Origin: an uncultured Eubacterium sp.
GTDB taxonomy: Bacteria; Bacillota; Clostridia; Lachnospirales; Lachnospiraceae
Assembly: GCA_910584645.1 (NCBI GenBank)
Contig: CAJUAU010000009.1
Coordinates: 62,001 to 126,000, forward strand
DNA: 64,000 bases
Direction of reading: 5' to 3'
The notes beneath the pieces are model-generated. The model saw nothing but the letters and a program-made list of their open reading frames with translations, was not told the origin of the DNA and ran no database searches. A program made the position numbers and the translations under genes. Positions 59,839-64,000 of this stretch are shown here, one piece after another (within the stretch, counting starts at the first letter, position 1; every line of letters starts with the position of its first letter).

Positions 59839-61245
59839 ATGGAATTGCCGCAGAAGTTTTGTGATGAAATGAAGCTGCTCCTGGGAGATGAGTACCCGGA
59901 GTATCTCACTTCCATGGAGGAAAAAAGAAAATATGGACTGCGGGTTAACACGTCAAAGATTTCTGTGGAAGAATTTTTGGAGATCTGCCCCTTTGATGTA
60001 ACTCCCATTCCTTACATAAATAACGGATTCTATTATGAGGACAAGGTTCAGCCGGCAAAACATCCCTACTATTTTGCCGGACTTTATTATCTGCAGGATC
60101 CCAGTGCTATGACACCGGCCTCCAGGCTTCCGGTAGAGCCTGGGGATACGGTGCTTGATCTGTGTGCTGCTCCCGGGGGAAAGGCGACGGAACTGGCGGC
60201 AAAACTAAAGGGCAGAGGCCTTCTGGTGGCAAATGACATCAGCAGCAAGAGGGCAAAGGCACTGTTAAAAAACATAGAACTTTTTGGGGTGGAAAACAGC
60301 TTTATCGTGACGGAATATCCGGCGAAATTAAGAGAATACTTCACAGGATTTTTCGACAAGATATTGATCGATGCGCCCTGTTCTGGAGAAGGAATGTTCC
60401 GGAAAGATCCTTCTATGATACGCGCATGGGAGCAGAACGGCCCTGCATTTTACAGCAGGCTTCAAAGAGAAATTCTGGAACAGGCACTGCCTATGCTGAA
60501 AGACGGGGGAATGCTTTTGTATTCCACCTGTACCTTTTCTGTCATGGAGGATGAGGAGAGTGTGGAGTACCTGCTCTCCCTGGACGGAGACCTGAGGCTG
60601 GTAGAGATGGAAGGATACCATGGATTTGCCAAAGGCAGGCCGGAGCTGGCGGGAGGAGATCCTGAACTGGAAAAATGTGTCCGCATGTTTCCCCACAAAT
60701 TGGATGGTGAGGGACATTTTCTTGCCCTGTGCCGGAAAGGGGAAGAGACAGAGAGCGAGAGAAAAAACGGGGAACCTATGCTCGCCGGGATAAAAAGAAG
60801 CGGTCTGAGCAGGGGGGACAGGGAGCTTTTTGAGGCGTTTACAGAAAATACCAGTAAAGAATTTGACCTGTCCCGTATCGAAAACAAAAATGGAATGCTC
60901 TACTATATGCCGGAAATACTTCCGCAGCTGCGGGGCATTCGTTTTCTGCGGAGCGGGCTCTTTCTGGGAGAGATCAAAAAGAAGCGGTTTGAACCGAGCC
61001 AGTCTCTGGCTATGGCGCTGAGAGCAGAGGAATATCTCAAACGGGCGGAGCTCACTGCAGAGGACGAGCGGGTGCTCCGGTATTTGAAAGGGGAAACCCT
61101 GAATCTGGAAAAAGAAGACCTGACGCTGGAAGCACAGGAGGGCGGATGGATCCTGGTCTGTGTGGATGGCTATCCTCTCGGCTGGGGAAAGCTCGGGGGC
61201 AGTGTGCTGAAAAATAAGTATCATCCGGGCTGGAGGCTGATGTAG
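59839..61245 (+). CDS. RsmF/NOL1-type rRNA m5C methyltransferase
   Basis: A 468-residue SAM-dependent enzyme. Motif I is DLCAAPGGKATELA (about 110). The two cysteines of the m5C mechanism are in DAPCSGEGMFRKD and YSTCTFS. The C-terminal half has the RsmF-type extra domains, with GYPLGWGKLGGSVLKNKYHPGWRL as the final PUA-like segment. It probably methylates cytosine in 16S rRNA near position 1400-1407. RBS GAGGAG at a six-base gap. Confidence 0.92.
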   Translation: MELPQKFCDEMKLLLGDEYPEYLTSMEEKRKYGLRVNTSKISVEEFLEICPFDVTPIPYINNGFYYEDKVQPAKHPYYFAGLYYLQDPSAMTPASRLPVEPGDTVLDLCAAPGGKATELAAKLKGRGLLVANDISSKRAKALLKNIELFGVENSFIVTEYPAKLREYFTGFFDKILIDAPCSGEGMFRKDPSMIRAWEQNGPAFYSRLQREILEQALPMLKDGGMLLYSTCTFSVMEDEESVEYLLSLDGDLRLVEMEGYHGFAKGRPELAGGDPELEKCVRMFPHKLDGEGHFLALCRKGEETESERKNGEPMLAGIKRSGLSRGDRELFEAFTENTSKEFDLSRIENKNGMLYYMPEILPQLRGIRFLRSGLFLGEIKKKRFEPSQSLAMALRAEEYLKRAELTAEDERVLRYLKGETLNLEKEDLTLEAQEGGWILVCVDGYPLGWGKLGGSVLKNKYHPGWRLM

Positions 61246-61308
61246 GGATCTAAGGTTGACTTTTTAATTTTTGTTTTATAAAATAGGCATATAGGAGGTT
61301 TGGTCAGA

Positions 61309-61797
61309 ATGGAATCAAGCGAAGAATGTATAGAGATTGATGTTCAGCTGGACAAAAAGACGTTAAACCATTTCCTGCTCAGAAATAACTTTCTCCGTAC
61401 TGGTGGAGTGATCGGTCTTCTCATCAGTGCGGCAGCCATTGTAGGACTGGTGGCGTTCTGGAATTATTTTGGCGCGGCCCAGAGGATGATCCTGCTGTTT
61501 CTGGCGTTGATGTTTACAGTGATCCAGCCGGTTACACTTTTGATGAAGGGCTGGGAACAGTTAAAAAAAGGAGCTTTTCGAGAACCCTTTCATTACACTT
61601 TTACACCGGAAGGGGTTGAGGTCGTGAATATAGCCGGAACAGCCAACGTAGAGTGGGAACAGATCCGTCGTGTTGTGGTCACGAAAGATGCCATGTATAT
61701 TTATATGAATGCTGTATCGGCGCTGATCATTTCCAGGGAAGAATGTGATGGAAGGTTTACGGAGATCACAAAAATGGTCAGGGAGTATACCAAATGA
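61309..61797 (+). CDS. YcxB-like membrane protein
   Basis: A 162-residue protein. Two adjacent membrane helices (about 32-52 and 58-78: GVIGLLISAAAIVGLVAF, MILLFLALMFTVIQPV) follow a charged start. A C-terminal PH-like domain has FHYTFTPEGVEV, VEWEQIRRVVVTKDAMYIYMN and a closing LIISREEC. This is the YcxB-type arrangement, of unknown function. Start at 61309 uses GGAGG at ten bases. It overlaps tsaE by ATGA, so it belongs to that operon. Confidence 0.8.
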   Translation: MESSEECIEIDVQLDKKTLNHFLLRNNFLRTGGVIGLLISAAAIVGLVAFWNYFGAAQRMILLFLALMFTVIQPVTLLMKGWEQLKKGAFREPFHYTFTPEGVEVVNIAGTANVEWEQIRRVVVTKDAMYIYMNAVSALIISREECDGRFTEITKMVREYTK

Positions 61798-62234
61798 TAT
61801 ATGAAAGCTTTGGAGAAAAGGATACCTTTGAATTTGGCAAAAAGTTTGGTGAACAGGTGAAGTCTGGTGATGTCTGCCTGCTTCACGGAGATCTCGGCGT
61901 CGGAAAGACCGTTTTTACCAAAGGGTTTGCCCAGGGGCTCGGCATCATGGAACCGATTACGAGTCCTACATTTACGCTGATCCAGGAATATGAGGAGGGA
62001 AGGCTTCCCTTGTATCATTTTGATGTGTACCGGATCGGTGATGTGGAGGAAATGTATGACCTTGGTTTTGAGGACTATTTTTATGGGGAGGGTGTCTGTC
62101 TCATCGAGTGGGCGTCGCGCATCAAAGAGATCCTGCCCCCATCCTGTTATGAGATAACGATAGAGAAGGATCTGGAAAAAGGATTTGATTACCGCAGTAT
62201 TGTGGTGAGTGGACCGGAAAGGGAGATAATGTGA
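61794..62234 (+). CDS. tsaE: tRNA threonylcarbamoyladenosine biosynthesis ATPase TsaE
   Basis: A 146-residue P-loop protein required for the t6A modification at position 37 of ANN-decoding tRNAs. The P-loop GDLGVGKTVF lies near 34-43. SPTFTLIQEYEEGRLPLYHFDVYR and LIEWASRI are diagnostic. It acts with TsaB and TsaD. It overlaps both neighbours by four bases. Confidence 0.97.
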   Translation: MIYESFGEKDTFEFGKKFGEQVKSGDVCLLHGDLGVGKTVFTKGFAQGLGIMEPITSPTFTLIQEYEEGRLPLYHFDVYRIGDVEEMYDLGFEDYFYGEGVCLIEWASRIKEILPPSCYEITIEKDLEKGFDYRSIVVSGPEREIM

Positions 62235-62938
62235 AAATATTAGGCATAGATAGTTCAGGATTAACAGCATCTGTGGCAGTCATTTCGGATGGGATCCTGA
62301 CAGGAGAATATACGATTCATAATAAGAAAACCCATTCCCAGACGCTTCTGCCGATGATATCCGATATGCTTCAAATGGCAGAGATCAAGCCGGAGGAGCT
62401 GGATTGTATTGCTGTGTCAGCGGGGCCGGGATCTTTTACCGGGCTGCGGATCGGGGCGTCTACGGCAAAGGGACTTGCATGGACACTGGGAATACCTGTG
62501 GTGCCAGTATCGTCCCTGATGGGACTGGCGGCAAATGTTACCCAGGAGGGGGCGGTGGTATGCCCTATTATGGACGCCCGGAGAAATCAGGTGTATTTTG
62601 GGATATACCGGATAACCAGGGGGCTGCCGGAGGTTCTTCTGGAGCCGGCAGCGGCTTCGGTCGAAGAGGCAGTGGCATGTGCCGGCCGAACTGGTGAAGA
62701 GGTTATATATATTGGAGACGGTGTCCCAGTATTTGAGGACAGGATCCGCGAATTGTCCCAGGGCGGGAGCCGGTTTATGGAGCCGGTAAACCGTTATCAG
62801 AGAGGAGCCAGCGTGGCGGCGGTGGGAACCCTTTTGTTTGAGGAAGATCAATATGTGGAGGCAGGGGAATTTGCCCCGGTGTACCTTCGCAAATCCCAGG
62901 CAGAACGGGAGCGGGAGGAAGCGGAAAACCTATCCTAA
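62231..62938 (+). CDS. tsaB: tRNA threonylcarbamoyladenosine biosynthesis protein TsaB
   Basis: A 235-residue actin-like scaffold that pairs with TsaD. ILGIDSSGLTASVAV and VSAGPGSFTGLRIGASTAKGLAW are diagnostic. The start is GTG at 62231 overlapping the tsaE stop. The rimI and tsaD genes that often follow are not here; a small zinc-ribbon gene follows instead. Confidence 0.97.
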   Translation: MKILGIDSSGLTASVAVISDGILTGEYTIHNKKTHSQTLLPMISDMLQMAEIKPEELDCIAVSAGPGSFTGLRIGASTAKGLAWTLGIPVVPVSSLMGLAANVTQEGAVVCPIMDARRNQVYFGIYRITRGLPEVLLEPAAASVEEAVACAGRTGEEVIYIGDGVPVFEDRIRELSQGGSRFMEPVNRYQRGASVAAVGTLLFEEDQYVEAGEFAPVYLRKSQAEREREEAENLS

Positions 62939-63060
62939 AAATAGCATTTTTTCATATTTTTACAAGTAGAAAACTAGCATAAAATCCGTTATAATCTTAT
63001 GTATGATACACTCCGTATAGAGGGGGCGGGGAGATTAACATACAGGGGGAGAAAAGTATT

Positions 63061-63303
63061 TTGAAAGATGGTGAAAATATGGAAAAAAGAAAAATCATGT
63101 GCAATAAATGCGGAAAAGAATTAATGATGAAAAATGGTATATTACACGAAGATGGACTTTTTGTGACCAAGGAATGGGGATATTTCTCAGGAAAGGATCT
63201 ACAGATTCACCAGTTCTGCCTCTGTGAATCATGTTATGACGAATTTACAGAAAGTTTTTTTATCCCGGTGGAAAATCAGGAAAAAAAAGCGGCGATGGAC
63301 TGA
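63061..63303 (+). CDS. Small zinc-ribbon-like protein
   Basis: An 80-residue protein with two CXXC-type knuckles (CNKCGKEL and CLCESCYDEF), probably binding one zinc. It has no DNA-binding helix that I can see. The start is either TTG at 63061, with GGGGGAG nine bases upstream, or ATG at 63079. Similar small proteins are widespread in Lachnospiraceae without a known role. A CAGACACA/TGTGTCTG hairpin (63400-63418) lies between it and rnz. Confidence 0.65.
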   Translation: MKDGENMEKRKIMCNKCGKELMMKNGILHEDGLFVTKEWGYFSGKDLQIHQFCLCESCYDEFTESFFIPVENQEKKAAMD

Positions 63304-63462
63304 TCCATATTCATACAGTGCAGCATACCATAGATCATGAGGGTGGCCTGGCGGTGCTACCTGTCGAAAAGAAAAAAGAAGAGAGGATGAAATGCAGACA
63401 CACTTTGTGTCTGTGCCCCGGATGATAAGGCAGACAAACTGCCCTGGGGCTTGGTATGATTT

Positions 63463-64000
63463 ATGCTGGACATATGTTTGCTTGGAACTGGCGGTATGAT
63501 GCCTCTTCCACACCGGGCACTGACTGCGCTGATGGCGAGATACAATGGAAGCAGCCTGCTGATCGACTGCGGTGAGGGAACACAGGTGAGTATCAGGGAG
63601 CAGGGATGGAGTTTCCATCCAATTGACGTGATCTGTATCACTCATTTTCACGGGGACCATATCAGCGGTCTGCCAGGACTTCTGTTATCCATGGGAAATG
63701 CAGAGCGGAGCAATCCATTGACAATCATAGGACCGAAGGGACTGAAACGAATCGTTCAGTCCCTGCTTGTGATTGCCCAGGGTCTGCCTTTTGAACTTCG
63801 GTTTGTGGAAATAGAGGGGGAGGAGCAGGAATTTTATTTTGCCGGATATCATATTCGGGCTTTCAAGGTGAACCATAATGTGATATGCTATGGATATAGC
63901 CTGGAGATAAAACGAAGCGGTAAGTTTGATGTGGAGAAGGCCAGGCAGAATCATGTGCCCATGAAGGCGTGGAGCCCTCTTCAAAAAAGTGACCGGGTGG
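63463..64000 (+). CDS. rnz: Ribonuclease Z (3' end outside window)
   Basis: The first 179 residues of a metallo-beta-lactamase-fold tRNA 3' endonuclease. CLLGTGGMMPLP starts the fold. LLIDCGEGTQVSIR follows, and the metal site HFHGDH (THFHGDHISGLPGLL) is intact. RNase Z cuts tRNA precursors that lack an encoded CCA, such as the tRNA-Trp in this window. The ATG at 63463 is set by the family start, though its ribosome site is weak. The frame is open to the window edge. Confidence 0.92.
   Translation, partial: MLDICLLGTGGMMPLPHRALTALMARYNGSSLLIDCGEGTQVSIREQGWSFHPIDVICITHFHGDHISGLPGLLLSMGNAERSNPLTIIGPKGLKRIVQSLLVIAQGLPFELRFVEIEGEEQEFYFAGYHIRAFKVNHNVICYGYSLEIKRSGKFDVEKARQNHVPMKAWSPLQKSDRV

Overview
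This window looks like a chromosomal segment of a gut-type Lachnospiraceae bacterium (Firmicutes, Clostridia; a Blautia/Ruminococcus/Dorea-like relative is my best guess). The guess rests on moderate GC, strong AGGAGG ribosome-binding sites, a Gram-positive S10-spc ribosomal operon with zinc-ribbon S14, a zinc-type adenylate kinase, a CBS/DRTGG family II pyrophosphatase, a secreted GH95 glycosidase and numerous c-di-GMP and lipoprotein genes. It is ordinary host DNA: I see no integrase, transposase, CRISPR array or prophage.

Layout. 1-8 kb: tail of a UvrD-type helicase, an FGGY sugar kinase, a YgiQ radical-SAM protein, a MerR-methyltransferase fusion with a diagnostic 19-bp-spacer promoter, and rmlB-rmlD. 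8-14.5 kb: class A penicillin-binding protein on the minus strand, then a tight plus-strand operon yigZ-rarA-small membrane protein-tgt-yajC. 14.8-19.8 kb: lipoprotein solute-binding protein plus HD-GYP protein, a PfkB hexose-phosphate kinase, an unknown protein and a Cu/Zn superoxide dismutase. 19.9-26.7 kb, all minus: secreted GH95 glycosidase with a small secreted Fn3-like partner, then galK-galE. These fit use of mucin or milk-type glycans, with released galactose entering the Leloir pathway. 27-30.7 kb: family II pyrophosphatase and a secreted transglutaminase-like protein.

30.7-44.3 kb: the S10-spc operon from rpsJ to infA, preceded by a roughly 325-nt structured leader. It ends after infA at a terminator; rpmJ, rpsM, rpsK, rpsD, rpoA and rplQ, which usually follow, are absent here. 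44.3-47.3 kb: an OmpR/HisKA two-component system followed by an NlpC/P60-like protein with Ser at the catalytic Cys position. 47.3-54 kb: siroheme sulfite/nitrite reductase, Rpn-like protein with a 12-bp coding repeat, a divergent purA, metF behind a tRNA-Trp and a terminator, and an AEC transporter. 54-64 kb: PrcB-like lipoprotein plus GGDEF/EAL protein, a membrane protein with a degenerate C39-like domain, cdd, an RsmF-like rRNA methyltransferase, tsaE-tsaB, and the start of rnz at the window edge.

No single obvious new defence or mobile system stands out. The most interesting signals are the hairpin clusters inside the ribosomal operon and its leader, the break after infA, the tRNA-Trp/terminator/metF arrangement, two lipoprotein plus c-di-GMP phosphodiesterase gene pairs, two enzyme-like proteins lacking catalytic residues, PurA with altered IMP-pocket residues, and small families of repeated intergenic hairpins. 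All motif, start-site and promoter calls were made by eye; no database search was run.
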